Shown: positions 16,842 through 26,232 of the stretch, piece by piece
Position numbering within the stretch: position 1 is the stretch's first letter
Layout of the letters: every line of letters starts with the position of its first letter
Assembly (NCBI GenBank): GCA_031415015.1
Contig: JANOQT010000020.1
Location: 1 to 64,000 of the forward strand
Origin: JAUYQR01 sp031415015
Lineage (GTDB): Bacteria; Pseudomonadota; Alphaproteobacteria; Rhodobacterales; Rhodobacteraceae
Reading direction: 5' to 3'
DNA: 64,000 bases
Position numbers and translations under genes: made by a program
The notes under the pieces: model-generated
What the model was told of the DNA's origin: nothing
The model's database searches: none
What the model saw: only the letters and a program-made list of their open reading frames with translations

Positions 16842-18419
16842 TCAATCCACAAATAAATACTCGGTCGCCACGATCTCGCGCGCCTTGTCGACCGGGATGT
16901 CAAGAAACGCGGCCAGCGGCAAGGTGTTCTCATCCACACTGGCGGCCTGGCGGATGCGCGCATAGCCCGGCAGGTTCATGTCGCGGATCCGGTCGGACTC
17001 GAACCGCACATCATAGCGGATTGTCGGCAACAGCCGGTACAACGTGTCTGGCGGGGTGCGATCCCCCGCCAGACCAACCCGCTTGGCGTGGCCGATCAGG
17101 TAGTCATCAGTAAACTCGCAGTCGATCTCCAGCAACCGCACGGTGGCGCGGTCCTTGTAGAAATCCTGCATCAGTTCGGTATTCGAGGGGTCCACGCACA
17201 GGACAAGCCGGTCAGTCTGCCAGTAATCGAACAACATCCGCACCAGCGCCCGCCGGTGCCGCATCCGCTTTTCCAGCGTCGACTGGATGCCGCCAAGGTC
17301 GGGCAACGGCGTCGCGTCCTCGTTGAACAGATAGTCGATGGCCGGCAGGTTCGTCACGCTTCGCACCCGGTCGACCAGCCGCTTTGCGACATGCCATTTC
17401 TTGCAGGTCACCATCATCAGCACTCGCTCGCGGCCGATGCTGGTCTCCGCCTCCCAGAACCGCGGTGCAAACCGCCGCCCGACCCGCCCCCGCGCCGTCA
17501 GGAATTCGAACTGCCGCCGCCCTTCGGACGAGGTCTGGAAGGTGCGCCCCGTCTCGGCATACAGCGCGCCAAGCTGCTGCTTCAGGTGGGCCGCATCGGC
17601 GCTGATCTTGCGGGCGAACAGAAAATCCTGTGCCAGTAGCATGTCGTGGTGGTCATCGTAGAAGGTCACCGGAATGCCGTAGTCGGTGAACAGAAGGAAG
17701 GTCAGCGTCCGCGACCGGATCTCGCGGTCAGGGACCAGATGGCGCACGATGGTCTGAAAAAAGGTCTCGTCCGGGATCCATGTGGTGCGAAAGAACCGCA
17801 TCACGTCGCGCCGGCGCTTGCAGAACTCCAGCACCGCCTCGACCGTGCGGCGGCGCAGGCACCACCACTGGCTGCCGATCTGGATTCGCAGGTCGGCGGG
17901 CACCTTGCGCGCCATCCCCAGCTTCTTCTGCGCATTCATCGACGCGTAGAACAGGGCTTTCCGCTGCCGCTCGTTGAACCAGTGACGGTAGACCAGCCGC
18001 TCTTCCTTGATCCCGGTCTTGATCCAGCCTGAGTCAAAGAAATCAAAGCTTTCGATGTAGTCGACATCGTCCTGTTCCAGAAAGCCGCGCACATATTCCG
18101 CCGTTTTGATCGGCATGCAGTCGCCCGACAGCATGTAGAAATGCGTAGCCCCCGGAAAAGCCTCTTCCGCCACCTCCACGGCCGCCAGCGTGGCGTCGAC
18201 CAGGCTCCATTCGCCCCAGCCACATTTCACCCGACGTCGCGCAAGGGCCACCGCCGGATTGGCGCTCAGGGCAGCGCGAATCCGTTCGAAATCACCGGCT
18301 TTGGCGCGGGCATCAAAGTGGATGGCAATGCAATCGCCCGCCGCCGTCAGCCGCAATGCCTGGGCAATGATGCCTTCCGGGTCCTTGTGGCACAGCAAAA
18401 TATAGGCAATTTGCGTCAT
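16842..18419 (-). CDS. Core-2/I-branching type (GT14) glycosyltransferase with DUF5928 C-terminus
   Basis: 525 aa. The N-terminal ~290 residues resemble beta-1,6-N-acetylglucosaminyltransferases: IAYILLCHKDPEGI at the start, IAIHFDARA, WGEWSLVDATLAAVEVA, the acceptor-site motif FYMLSGDCMPIKTAEYV, and SQWWCLRRRTVEAVL. The C-terminal ~230 residues (VLMMVTCKKWHVAKRLVDR through the end) match the DUF5928 extension that I recall from Rhodobacterales homologues. It probably transfers a sugar onto a surface polysaccharide or glycan. A sulfotransferase gene is divergent across about 150 nt, which suggests the two modify the same product. No signal peptide or membrane helix is evident, so it is probably cytoplasmic. 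Confidence 0.85.
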   Translation of the reverse strand: MTQIAYILLCHKDPEGIIAQALRLTAAGDCIAIHFDARAKAGDFERIRAALSANPAVALARRRVKCGWGEWSLVDATLAAVEVAEEAFPGATHFYMLSGDCMPIKTAEYVRGFLEQDDVDYIESFDFFDSGWIKTGIKEERLVYRHWFNERQRKALFYASMNAQKKLGMARKVPADLRIQIGSQWWCLRRRTVEAVLEFCKRRRDVMRFFRTTWIPDETFFQTIVRHLVPDREIRSRTLTFLLFTDYGIPVTFYDDHHDMLLAQDFLFARKISADAAHLKQQLGALYAETGRTFQTSSEGRRQFEFLTARGRVGRRFAPRFWEAETSIGRERVLMMVTCKKWHVAKRLVDRVRSVTNLPAIDYLFNEDATPLPDLGGIQSTLEKRMRHRRALVRMLFDYWQTDRLVLCVDPSNTELMQDFYKDRATVRLLEIDCEFTDDYLIGHAKRVGLAGDRTPPDTLYRLLPTIRYDVRFESDRIRDMNLPGYARIRQAASVDENTLPLAAFLDIPVDKAREIVATEYLFVD

Positions 18420-18567
18420 TCAGGGGGGCTGGTTCCGACAGGGGGTTACACTTGCCTGCCTAAACTGCTTCAACCTTCCTTGAAAAGACAGAAATTGTTT
18501 GCTTTTTTGGCCAAGGATGGTTCCAAAGCCGCAGCGGCATCGGTGCAAGGGTGGGAGGCGGAGGGTC

Positions 18568-19386
18568 ATGGGTTTTCCCGGCACCTGGATGACAGAAAGT
18601 GAAAGCGTCGTCTACCGGGTCGTTCCGAAATGCGCCTGCTCGACCATCGGGCAGATCATGTTCTATTCCGACCATGGGCGTTTCTTTGACGGCGACATTC
18701 ACGATGCGACCTCGGGCATGCACAAATGGGCGATCGAGGCCAGCCAGCCGAAGATCGAACGCAACGTGCGCGGCCACAAAAGCTATGCCTTCACCTGCGT
18801 GCGCAATCCCTACACTCGGATCCTGTCGTCGTTCTTCGACAAGATCTGCGGCATCCAGCGCAACGGCAAACGCTACCGTGGCAATCTTGTCCCGCTTCTG
18901 GTGCAGAAATACGGGATCGAGGTGGGCGGCGACGATGGCAAGCAGGAGTTTGACCAGATCGCCAGCTTCCGCCGCTTCCTGCTGTTCGTCCGCGACACCA
19001 TCCGCTTTCGCAAGCCGATGGAACCTGACATCCACTGGTCGGCGATGGCGGGGCACGTCTCCACGTTCATCGTCAATGGCGGGCGCTACAATCACATCCT
19101 CTTCACCGAAGATTTCAATGCGGGTATGCAGATGGTTCTGGACAAGATCACCGTCGCGAACCCGGTCGATCTGACGAAAATCCCCCGTTTCAACGAAAGC
19201 GAAGGCCACGGCCCCACGCGCGCTCACCCGGTGGAGGCATATTTCGACGATCTGTCGATGCACCTGATGTGGGAAATCTACAAACGCGACTTCCAGCTGT
19301 TCCGCTATGATTTCCACAACCCGGCCAACAAGATGCCGAAAGGCCCGGTTGATCTGGACGAGGTTCACGCCAAGCTGGGCGACTGA
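18568..19386 (+). CDS. Sulfotransferase family 2 protein
   Basis: 272 aa from the ATG at 18568, preceded by a GGAGG-like site; a longer frame to 18499 lacks support. The PAPS-binding motifs are clear: a 5'-phosphosulfate loop in VVPKCACSTIGQIMFY and a 3'-phosphate site in CVRNPYTRILSSFFDK. The middle HILFTEDFNAGMQMVLDKI and the C-terminal MHLMWEIYKRDFQLFRYDF are typical of the family. It would transfer sulfate from PAPS to a carbohydrate hydroxyl. It is divergent from the GT14 glycosyltransferase, and the pair likely makes a sulfated surface glycan. That link is inferred from position. Confidence 0.85.
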   Translation: MGFPGTWMTESESVVYRVVPKCACSTIGQIMFYSDHGRFFDGDIHDATSGMHKWAIEASQPKIERNVRGHKSYAFTCVRNPYTRILSSFFDKICGIQRNGKRYRGNLVPLLVQKYGIEVGGDDGKQEFDQIASFRRFLLFVRDTIRFRKPMEPDIHWSAMAGHVSTFIVNGGRYNHILFTEDFNAGMQMVLDKITVANPVDLTKIPRFNESEGHGPTRAHPVEAYFDDLSMHLMWEIYKRDFQLFRYDFHNPANKMPKGPVDLDEVHAKLGD

Positions 19387-19480
19387 CCGACCAACCGCTC
19401 ATCCAGCCTGACGGCTGTCTTCGCTGATCCCAAGCAAGCGATGAATGCCCGCAAGGGCTTGAAGAGCGGCCCCCGGCGCG

Positions 19481-20701
19481 TCAGATCCCAATCCCCCCGA
19501 ACCATGCCACAATCGCCGCCCGCTCTTCCGGCTCCATGTAGCTCAGGTTCGCGGGCGGCATCGCATGGGTCAGCCCCGCCTGCAGGTAAATCCGCCGCGC
19601 CTCATGCGCGATCTGCGCGGGCGTTTCCAGCATCACCCCCTTCGGCGGCCAGTGCATCCCCTCCCACGACGGCTCCGCCGCATGACACATCGAACAGCGC
19701 CCCTGCACGATCCCCACCACCTCATCGAATCCGTCCGCCGACGCCAGCCGCAGCGCCTCGCCCTTCAGCGCCGCCTCCGCTGCCACCCCCCGCATGGGTG
19801 CCGTCGACAGCCAGGCGATGATCAGGAACAGGATCACCGTCACCCCCCAGGTCCAGTGCGGATTGCCCTTTCGCGCGTGTCTGGTGTTGAACCAGTGCCG
19901 GATCGTCACCCCCATCAGAAACACCAGGCTGGCAATGATCCAGTTGTACTCGGTCGCGAAAATCAGCGGATAATGGTTCGACAGCATCAGGAACACCACT
20001 GGCAGCGTCAGATAATTGTTATGTGTGCTGCGCTGCTTGGCGATCTTGCCATACTTCGGGTCCGGCTTGCGCCCCGCCTTCAGATCGGCCACGACGATCC
20101 GCTGATTGGGCATGATCACCATGAACACATTCGCACTCATGATCGTCGCGGTGAACGCCCCCAGATGCAGCAGCGCCGCCCGCCCGCTGAACACCTGCGT
20201 ATAGAACCACGACATCGCCACCAGCACCACGAACAGCGCCACCATCAGCACCGTCTGGTTCGCCTCCACGAACACCCGGCACAGCGTGGTATAGGCCGCC
20301 CAGCCGAACGCCAGCGACGCCAGCGATATCCCCACGGCTTGGCCTGTCGAAAGGTCCATCACCGCCGGGTCGATCAGATACAACTCCGCCCCAAGGTAGT
20401 AGACCAGCACCAGCATCGCAAAGCCGCTCAGCCAGGTGGCATAGCTTTCCCATTTGAACCAGGTCAGGTGGTCCGGCATCATCTCCGGCGCCACCAGATA
20501 CTTGTTGATGTGATAGAACCCGCCGCCATGCACCTGCCACTCTTCGCCATACGCCAGCGCAGGCAATGAGGGCGTCTTGCGCAAACCAAGGTCCAGCGCG
20601 ATGAAGTAGAACGAACTGCCGATCCACGCGATTGCGGTGATCACATGCGTCCAGCGCGCCGCGATCTCGATCCATTCCCACAGCACCGCCCAGTCATACA
20701 T
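19481..20701 (-). CDS. puuD: Urate hydroxylase PuuD (membrane, with cytochrome c domain)
   Basis: 406 aa. PuuD oxidises urate to 5-hydroxyisourate in the membrane and passes electrons to a C-terminal cytochrome c. The N-terminal two-thirds are a multi-helix membrane domain starting with IAWIGSSFYFIALDLGL, with conserved FYHINKYLVAPEMMPDHLTW and QRSTHNNYLTLPVVFLMLSN. The haem site CSMCH lies near residue 350, and MPPANLSYM supplies the likely axial methionine. First step of the urate pathway spread over 19.5-28.3 kb. It is divergent from the LysR regulator (92 nt between the starts), which is its probable regulator. Confidence 0.93.
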   Translation of the reverse strand: MYDWAVLWEWIEIAARWTHVITAIAWIGSSFYFIALDLGLRKTPSLPALAYGEEWQVHGGGFYHINKYLVAPEMMPDHLTWFKWESYATWLSGFAMLVLVYYLGAELYLIDPAVMDLSTGQAVGISLASLAFGWAAYTTLCRVFVEANQTVLMVALFVVLVAMSWFYTQVFSGRAALLHLGAFTATIMSANVFMVIMPNQRIVVADLKAGRKPDPKYGKIAKQRSTHNNYLTLPVVFLMLSNHYPLIFATEYNWIIASLVFLMGVTIRHWFNTRHARKGNPHWTWGVTVILFLIIAWLSTAPMRGVAAEAALKGEALRLASADGFDEVVGIVQGRCSMCHAAEPSWEGMHWPPKGVMLETPAQIAHEARRIYLQAGLTHAMPPANLSYMEPEERAAIVAWFGGIGI

Positions 20702-20793
20702 CGCACCACTCCCACTTTTTGAAACGCTATACCGAACCGGACTCTTCTGTTAATCCATAGAAACGCCGCATCACTTTCAAGCCGTGCCGAACA

Positions 20794-21714
20794 ATGTCCT
20801 ACGTCAACACCATAAGAATGTTCGTACGTGTCTACGAACTCAGCAGCATGAGCGCGGCTGCCCGCGATCAGCGCACCTCGCCTGCAGTCGCCTCGGCCCG
20901 GATTTCCGAACTGGAAAAGCACCTCGGCGTCCGGCTGTTCAACCGCACCACCCGCTCGCTGCAACCCACCGAAAACGGCCGCATCTTCTACGACGGCGCC
21001 CGCCGCGTGCTGGAAGCGATTGACGACGCCGAAGCCGCCGTGATGGACGTCACCCAAAATCCGCGCGGCACGATCTTTGTCGCCGCCCCCTTGGGTGTCG
21101 GTCGCCGCTTCATCGCCCCGCATGTGCCCGCTTTCAAGGACCAATACCCCCAGATCGACGTGCGCCTGCGTCTCAGCGACCGGGGCGTCGACGTGGTGGC
21201 CGAAGGCATCGACGTGGCCTTTCACCTTGGTCTCCTCGACGACAGCAACCTCAAGGTCAAAACCATCGCCGATTGCCCCCGCCTTCTCTGCGCCGCCCCC
21301 GCCTACATCGCGGCACGCGGCATGCCCGAAGACGGCACTGCCCTGGTCCGCGACCGGCACGATTGCCTGAACCTGCGCTTTCCCGGTGCCAAGGAATTCC
21401 AGTGGGCGCTGCAAACCCCCGAAGGCCCCCGCCGGTTCGAAATCACCGGCCCGTTCGAATCCGATGACGGCGATGTGCTCACCGGCTGGGCGCTTGACGG
21501 GCGCGGCATCATCCTGAAACCTCTGTTCGAGGTGGCCGACCACCTGCGCAGCGGCGCCCTCGTCCCGGTCGCCGCCGCCACCCCGCCGCTGCCGACGCAA
21601 CTGTCCTCGCTCAGCCAGCACCGACGGCTGAAAGACCCCAAGGTCCGCCTGTTCACCGATTACATGGCCGCCCGCATCAAGGACGAACTTCGCCGCGCTA
21701 CCGAAGGCACATAA
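20794..21714 (+). CDS. LysR-family transcriptional regulator, probable urate pathway regulator
   Basis: 306 aa. The N-terminal winged helix-turn-helix covers about residues 1-60 (MSAAARDQRTSPAVASARIS, then LEKHLGVRLFNRTTRSLQ). A LysR substrate-binding domain follows from GTIFVAAPLGVGRRFIAPHV onward. It is divergent from puuD and upstream of the other urate genes. LysR regulators usually bind the divergent spacer, here 20702-20793, so urate or a product is a plausible effector. I could not fix a convincing T-N11-A box. The gene is followed by a bidirectional terminator. Confidence 0.88.
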   Translation: MSYVNTIRMFVRVYELSSMSAAARDQRTSPAVASARISELEKHLGVRLFNRTTRSLQPTENGRIFYDGARRVLEAIDDAEAAVMDVTQNPRGTIFVAAPLGVGRRFIAPHVPAFKDQYPQIDVRLRLSDRGVDVVAEGIDVAFHLGLLDDSNLKVKTIADCPRLLCAAPAYIAARGMPEDGTALVRDRHDCLNLRFPGAKEFQWALQTPEGPRRFEITGPFESDDGDVLTGWALDGRGIILKPLFEVADHLRSGALVPVAAATPPLPTQLSSLSQHRRLKDPKVRLFTDYMAARIKDELRRATEGT

Positions 21715-21744
21715 AAAAAGGCAGAGCCGAAACCCCGCCTTTTT
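21715..21744. terminator. Bidirectional Rho-independent terminator after LysR gene
   Basis: AAAAAGGC (21715-21722) pairs with GCCTTTTT (21737-21744) around a 14-nt loop, giving a T-run on both strands. It lies between the convergent LysR and DUF2125 genes. Confidence 0.75.
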
Positions 21745-21750
21745 CTGTTC

Positions 21751-21804
21751 AGAAATATCCTCGGGGGTGAGCCCGGAACGGGCGAGGGGGTCCGAGGACC
21801 CCCT
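21751..21804 (+). repeat. Dispersed intergenic element, copy 2 (AAATATCC plus GC hairpin)
   Basis: AGAAATATCC followed by a G-rich run and the near-perfect palindrome AGGGGGTCC (21785-21793) GA GGACCCCCT (21796-21804). It is the least conserved copy at its 5' side (CTGTTC instead of TTCATCTGT). It lies just before the DUF2125 stop codon. Confidence 0.55.
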
Positions 21805-21810
21805 GCCTTC

Positions 21811-23325
21811 TTACTGCACGCGCTGGCCGTTGACGTAGATCTCGCCGCCCGCCTTCGCCTCGATCTTCGACGTCAACTCGTCCGGCCCGGCACCCGGCGA
21901 CATGAACGCGCCCATCATCATCCGCGCGCCCATCGCGTCCTCTTCGGTGACCACGCCCGTCGCGATCAGCCCGTCGATCAGCGCGTTGCCCCCCGTCAAG
22001 CTGACATTCGCCTCACCCAGTGGCATCGGCATTCCCGCCGAGTTGTCGAAGGTGAATGCTCCCGTTCCGCTGAACGCGGCACCTGCGATCTTCAGCGTCA
22101 GGTCGGTGATGTCCAGGGTTTCCGGCGCAGGCAGCACCGGCGGCCCGCCCGCTTCATCCGCCACTGCCATCGCGATGAAGTCAATCTTCGTCGTGCCCGA
22201 TACGTCAATCGACAGGTCCGCCGGATCCCGCTTCAGCGCGGCCCCCGGGTCGATCATCGCCCAGGCCTCTTCGTTCACGGTGAATTGGCTCAGCTTCAAC
22301 TGCAGCCCGAAATCCCCCGCTACATCGCCCGACATGACCGGCGAGGTCATCGCCACAACCACCGGGCCCGAGGTGATTTTCACCGGCACCGGCATCATTC
22401 CCGAGGTGATTTCCAGATCCAGACCGTCACCCTGCGACTGGATCGAGAAGGTGTCCTTGTTGAACTCGCCCGTCGCTTCCCCGGCACCGGCGTTGATCAC
22501 CATCGCCATCGGCATGTAGGGGCTTTCCTGATTGCTCGATCCGACCGACACGCCCTGTTTGGTGGCCATCGTGATGCTCAGCCCCTCTTGCAGCGCCGTC
22601 CCGAAATCCGCCGGGCCCGCAATCTGCAACAGCGACATCGTTGTCGGCATCGCCACGTCGAACGACATCTCCACATCCGTCGTTTCGCTGACGGCGGTGG
22701 TCTTCAACTCCATGCTCGGATCATCGCTCAGCGTGTCATAGGCCAGCGTCCCGGCCGTCAGGTCCAGCCCGAAGGTGCGGTTCTCGCCGGGGGTGTCCGA
22801 ATAGCTGCCCGCCAGATCGGTGAACCCGACGGTGCCTTTCGACACCGCCTCCTGCGCCTCGGCGCCTTCCGCTGCCGGAAGGGCCGCCGGGTAGGTCGTG
22901 TCATAGACCACGTTCAGCGCTGCCGCCGCATAGTCATAAACCAGCCCGCCGCCCTCGCCTTCGCTGGCGGTCAGTTCCAGCCCGTCATGCGTCAGGTTGA
23001 TCGACCCGGTTGTGCCCTCACCCGACAGGTCCACGCCGATATCGGCACCCGGGGTGATCGTCACCGATCCATCGGATTCCTCGGTCAGAACCATGTCTGA
23101 AATCGACACGCCACTGGTTTCGCCTTCGGGCATGATCGACACCCCATTCAGGGTCAGCACGCCACCGTCATTCACCTCGGTCGCCGCCGAGACCGTCAGC
23201 CCCGCCAGCGCACCTGCATCCTTCCACGACTGCCAGACCTGATCGGCCGTCAGCGCAGCATGCGCCGTCCCCCCCATCAGACAAACAAATGCGGGCACTG
23301 CCAAATACGACGTCTTCCGAAACAT
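21811..23325 (-). CDS. DUF2125 domain-containing exported protein
   Basis: 504 aa from the ATG at 23325. The upstream frame extension is discarded because this start gives a clean signal peptide (MFRKTSYLAVPAFVCLMGGTAHA, cleavage before ALTADQVW) and a strong AAGGAG site. The rest is a long beta-rich, acidic protein with repeated patterns such as GVLTLNGVSIMPEG and LDLEITSGMMPVPVKITSGP, typical of DUF2125. It is likely periplasmic or envelope-associated, and the family function is unknown. It interrupts the urate catabolism cluster, with uraH about 75 nt upstream on the same strand; I see no functional link. Confidence 0.85.
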   Translation of the reverse strand: MFRKTSYLAVPAFVCLMGGTAHAALTADQVWQSWKDAGALAGLTVSAATEVNDGGVLTLNGVSIMPEGETSGVSISDMVLTEESDGSVTITPGADIGVDLSGEGTTGSINLTHDGLELTASEGEGGGLVYDYAAAALNVVYDTTYPAALPAAEGAEAQEAVSKGTVGFTDLAGSYSDTPGENRTFGLDLTAGTLAYDTLSDDPSMELKTTAVSETTDVEMSFDVAMPTTMSLLQIAGPADFGTALQEGLSITMATKQGVSVGSSNQESPYMPMAMVINAGAGEATGEFNKDTFSIQSQGDGLDLEITSGMMPVPVKITSGPVVVAMTSPVMSGDVAGDFGLQLKLSQFTVNEEAWAMIDPGAALKRDPADLSIDVSGTTKIDFIAMAVADEAGGPPVLPAPETLDITDLTLKIAGAAFSGTGAFTFDNSAGMPMPLGEANVSLTGGNALIDGLIATGVVTEEDAMGARMMMGAFMSPGAGPDELTSKIEAKAGGEIYVNGQRVQ

Positions 23326-23399
23326 GCGGTTCTCCTTACCGATCAAATTTTTGACCCCGGCACAGAACCCTTTATTCCCGCCAACCGCAAGGGTGGCTT

Positions 23400-23753
23400 T
23401 CACGACCCCCGGTAGGTCGAATATCCGAAAGCCGAAATCAGCAACGGCACATGGTAATGCTGCGTCACGTCCGGCACCCCAAAGCGGATCGGCACATCGT
23501 CCAGAAACAGCACCTCGCCGGCGTTCTGCCCGGTTTGCCGCAGGTATTCCCCCACCGAAAAGATCAGCTCATAGCTGCCAGCCGCAAACGCCTTGCCCTC
23601 CAGCATTGGCGCGTCGGTCCGACCGTCCGCATTGGTCACCGTCTCGGCGATCTTCTTGTGGCTCATCCCCGTGACCCGGTAGAGCGTGATCTTCACCCCC
23701 GCCGCAGGCTTTCCCCGCGCCGTGTCCAGCACATGTGTCGTCAGCCTGCCCAT
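23400..23753 (-). CDS. uraH: 5-hydroxyisourate hydrolase
   Basis: 117 aa from the ATG at 23753, which has GGAGGG about 5 nt upstream; the ATG at 23765 is too far from it. UraH converts 5-hydroxyisourate to OHCU, the step after PuuD. Family signatures are all present: GRLTTHVLDTARGKPAAGV at the N-terminus, HYHVPLLISAFGYSTYRGS at the C-terminus with the terminal YRGS tetrad, and the catalytic histidines in THVLD and HYHVP. It is divergent from the puuE-uraD fusion gene, with a spacer of about 145 nt that should hold both promoters. Confidence 0.95.
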   Translation of the reverse strand: MGRLTTHVLDTARGKPAAGVKITLYRVTGMSHKKIAETVTNADGRTDAPMLEGKAFAAGSYELIFSVGEYLRQTGQNAGEVLFLDDVPIRFGVPDVTQHYHVPLLISAFGYSTYRGS

Positions 23754-23897
23754 GCAGCCCTCCATTGCTTTCCTTCAATAAGCCACGAAAGCCTCCGCCA
23801 CGCGAACCTGCATTGCGCGCGTATGACCTTTCGTGAAATCCTGAAAATACCTGCTGCGTTTATGCCCTAATCTCTTTCCGACTGACAGGAGAGTCCC

Positions 23898-25313
23898 GTG
23901 ATCCGCTACCCCCGCGATTTCCGTGGCCACGGCCCCGACGCCCCCGACGCCCGCTGGCCCGGCGGTGCGCGCATCGCCATCAGCCTCGTGCTCAATTACG
24001 AAGAGGGCGGCGAGAACAACCTGCTGCACGGTGACGCCCAGTCCGAAGCGTTTCTGTCCGACATCGCCGGGGCGCAGCCTTGGCCCGGTCAGCGCCACTG
24101 GAACATGGAATCGCTGTACGATTACGGCGCGCGGGCCGGGTTCTGGCGGCTGCACCGCCTGTTTACCCGGCGCAATCTGCCCGTGACGATCTACGGCGTG
24201 GCAACCGCCCTTGCCCGCAACCCGGAACAACTGGCCGCGATGAAGGCGGCGGATTGGGAAATCGCCTCCCACGGTCTGAAATGGATCGACCACCGCGACA
24301 TGACAAAGGCCGAAGAACGCGCCCAGATTGCCGAGGCGATCCGCCTGCACACCGAAGTTGCCGGTGCCCCGCCGCGCGGCTGGTACACCGGACGCACCTC
24401 GATGAACACCGTCCGTCTGACCGCGCAAACCGGTGCTTTCGACTGGATCTCCGACACCTATGACGACGACCTGCCCTATTGGTTGGAAGTGGGCGACCGC
24501 AACCAGCTGGTCATCCCCTACACACTCGAAGCCAACGACATGCGCTTCGCTACCGCTCCGGGTTACACCACAGGTGAACAATTCTTCACATACCTGCGTG
24601 ATACCTTCGACACCCTCTATTCCGAAGGCACCGAAGGCCGCGCAAAGATGTTTTCCATCGGCCTGCACTGCCGCCTGATCGGCCGCCCCGGCAAGATCGC
24701 CGGGCTGATCCGCTTTCTCGATCACGCCCAGAGCCATCAGGGCGTCTGGTTCGCCACCCGTGGCCAGATCGCAGCACACTGGGCCGCCCACCACCCGCAC
24801 ACCCGCATTGAGCGCCCCAGCCAGATGACGCTTGCCCGCTTCACCGAACGCTTCGGCGGCATCTTTGAACATTCCCCGTGGGTAGCCGCCCGCGCCCACG
24901 CCCTTGAACTCGGCCCCGTGCACGACTGTGCGACCGGCCTCGCCAACGCCCTCGCCCGCGCCTTCCGGAGCGCGTCCCGCGAAGAACGCCTGGCCGTCCT
25001 AACAGCCCACCCCGATCTGGCAGGCAAACTCGCCACCGCCAAGCGCTTGACGCCAGACAGCACCGCCGAACAGGCCTCCGCCGCACTCGACGCACTCACC
25101 GACGCCGAACGGGCCGAGTTTCAGCGCCTGAATGACGCCTATACTGCCAAACACGGCTTTCCGTTCATCATCGCCGTCCGTGACAACACCAAGGCGTCGA
25201 TCCTCAGCGCCTTCCAGACCCGTCTCGCCAATGAAACCGAACACGAATTCGTAATCGCCTGTGCGCAGGTCGAACGCATCGCCGAACTCCGCCTGAAGGA
25301 TCACTTCCCATGA
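23898..25313 (+). CDS. puuE: Bifunctional allantoinase PuuE / OHCU decarboxylase fusion
   Basis: 471 aa, two enzymes in one chain. Residues 1 to about 300 are the metal-free allantoinase PuuE, a NodB-like polysaccharide-deacetylase fold with DFRGHGPDAPDARWPGGARI, VLNYEEGGENN, EIASHGLKWIDHRDM and GWYTGRTSMNT. Residues about 310-471 are the OHCU decarboxylase (UraD): ARFTERFGGIFEHSPWVAA, the catalytic histidine in LTAHPDLAGKL, FPFIIAVRDNTKASIL, and a terminal EHEFVIACAQVERIAELRL. It therefore covers OHCU to allantoin and allantoin to allantoate, with the domains in the reverse of reaction order. Its stop overlaps the allE start (ATGA). Confidence 0.93.
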   Translation: MIRYPRDFRGHGPDAPDARWPGGARIAISLVLNYEEGGENNLLHGDAQSEAFLSDIAGAQPWPGQRHWNMESLYDYGARAGFWRLHRLFTRRNLPVTIYGVATALARNPEQLAAMKAADWEIASHGLKWIDHRDMTKAEERAQIAEAIRLHTEVAGAPPRGWYTGRTSMNTVRLTAQTGAFDWISDTYDDDLPYWLEVGDRNQLVIPYTLEANDMRFATAPGYTTGEQFFTYLRDTFDTLYSEGTEGRAKMFSIGLHCRLIGRPGKIAGLIRFLDHAQSHQGVWFATRGQIAAHWAAHHPHTRIERPSQMTLARFTERFGGIFEHSPWVAARAHALELGPVHDCATGLANALARAFRSASREERLAVLTAHPDLAGKLATAKRLTPDSTAEQASAALDALTDAERAEFQRLNDAYTAKHGFPFIIAVRDNTKASILSAFQTRLANETEHEFVIACAQVERIAELRLKDHFP

Positions 25314-26152
25314 CCGGCTACTATACCCCACAAGGCGGCCTGCCGCCGCAAACGCAACTGATGACCGGCCGCGCCGTCTTTACCAACTCCTATGCGGTGA
25401 TCCCCAAAGGCTGCTTTTCCGACATCGTCACCAGCGCCCTTCCCGGCTGGGCCCGGACAAAGCTCTGGCTGATTGCCCGCCCGATGACCGGCTTTTCCGA
25501 AACCTTCAGCCATTACGTGATGGAGGTCGCCCCCGGCGGCGGCTCCGACGCGCCAGACGCTGAACCCGGCGCGCAACACATCCTGTTCTTCACCCATGGC
25601 GAGGCCACGATCACCATCGACGGAACCGGCTTCGACCTCGCCCCCGGCGCCTACGCCTATATTCCCGCAGGGGCCCGCTGGACGCTGCTGGCCGAAGGCC
25701 CTGACCCGGCCCGCTTCCACTGGATCCGCAAGCTCTATGAACCCGCCCCCGGCATCGCCCCCCCGAAACCCTTCGTCACTTCGGATCAGGCGATCAAACC
25801 CACTGCCATGCCCGATACCAACGGCGTCTGGGCCACCACCCGCTTCGTCGATCCCGCCGACCTCGCGCATGACTGCCACGTCAACATCGTTACCTTCCAG
25901 CCCGGCGGCCTGATCCCGTTCGAGGAAACCCACGTCATGGAACACGGCCTCTACGTGCTGCAAGGCCGCGCCGTCTACAAACTCAATCAGGACTGGGTCG
26001 AGGTAGAGGCAGGCGATTACATGTGGCTGCGCGCCTATTGCCCGCAAGCCTGCTACGCCGCAGGCCCCGGCCCCTTCCGCTATCTCCTCTACAAGGACGT
26101 CAACCGCCACGCCAAACTGCGCGGTCCCGGTGCCTTCGGCTCACCCCGCTGA
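25310..26152 (+). CDS. allE: (S)-ureidoglycine aminohydrolase
   Basis: 280 aa double-cupin protein that hydrolyses (S)-ureidoglycine to ureidoglycolate and ammonia. The N-terminal cupin carries HILFFTHGEATITIDG and GAYAYIPAGARWTL. The C-terminal catalytic cupin has the metal ligands in PFEETHVMEHGLYVLQG (E-T-H and H) and a later glutamine in CPQACYAAG. It starts at ATG 25310 inside the puuE stop, so it is translationally coupled. Automated names often call this family a bifunctional allantoicase, but the cupin itself does not explain allantoate hydrolysis. No allC-type gene for that step is in the window. Confidence 0.9.
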   Translation: MTGYYTPQGGLPPQTQLMTGRAVFTNSYAVIPKGCFSDIVTSALPGWARTKLWLIARPMTGFSETFSHYVMEVAPGGGSDAPDAEPGAQHILFFTHGEATITIDGTGFDLAPGAYAYIPAGARWTLLAEGPDPARFHWIRKLYEPAPGIAPPKPFVTSDQAIKPTAMPDTNGVWATTRFVDPADLAHDCHVNIVTFQPGGLIPFEETHVMEHGLYVLQGRAVYKLNQDWVEVEAGDYMWLRAYCPQACYAAGPGPFRYLLYKDVNRHAKLRGPGAFGSPR

Positions 26153-26153
26153 T

Positions 26154-26206
26154 CCTTCATCTGTCCTCAAATATCCCACGGGGGTCCGGGGGTGTGAAAC
26201 CCCCGG
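26154..26206 (+). repeat. Dispersed intergenic element, copy 3 (TTCATCTGT...AAATATCC plus GC hairpin)
   Basis: Starts 2 nt after the allE stop: cTTCATCTGT, four bases, AAATATCC, CACGGGG, then the perfect hairpin CCGGGGGT (26186-26193) GTGAA ACCCCCGG (26199-26206). It sits inside the allE-allA operon, so it could reduce read-through or protect the upstream mRNA end. Confidence 0.6.
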
Positions 26207-26232
26207 CTCGCCGCCCGCAAAAGGAACCGCCG

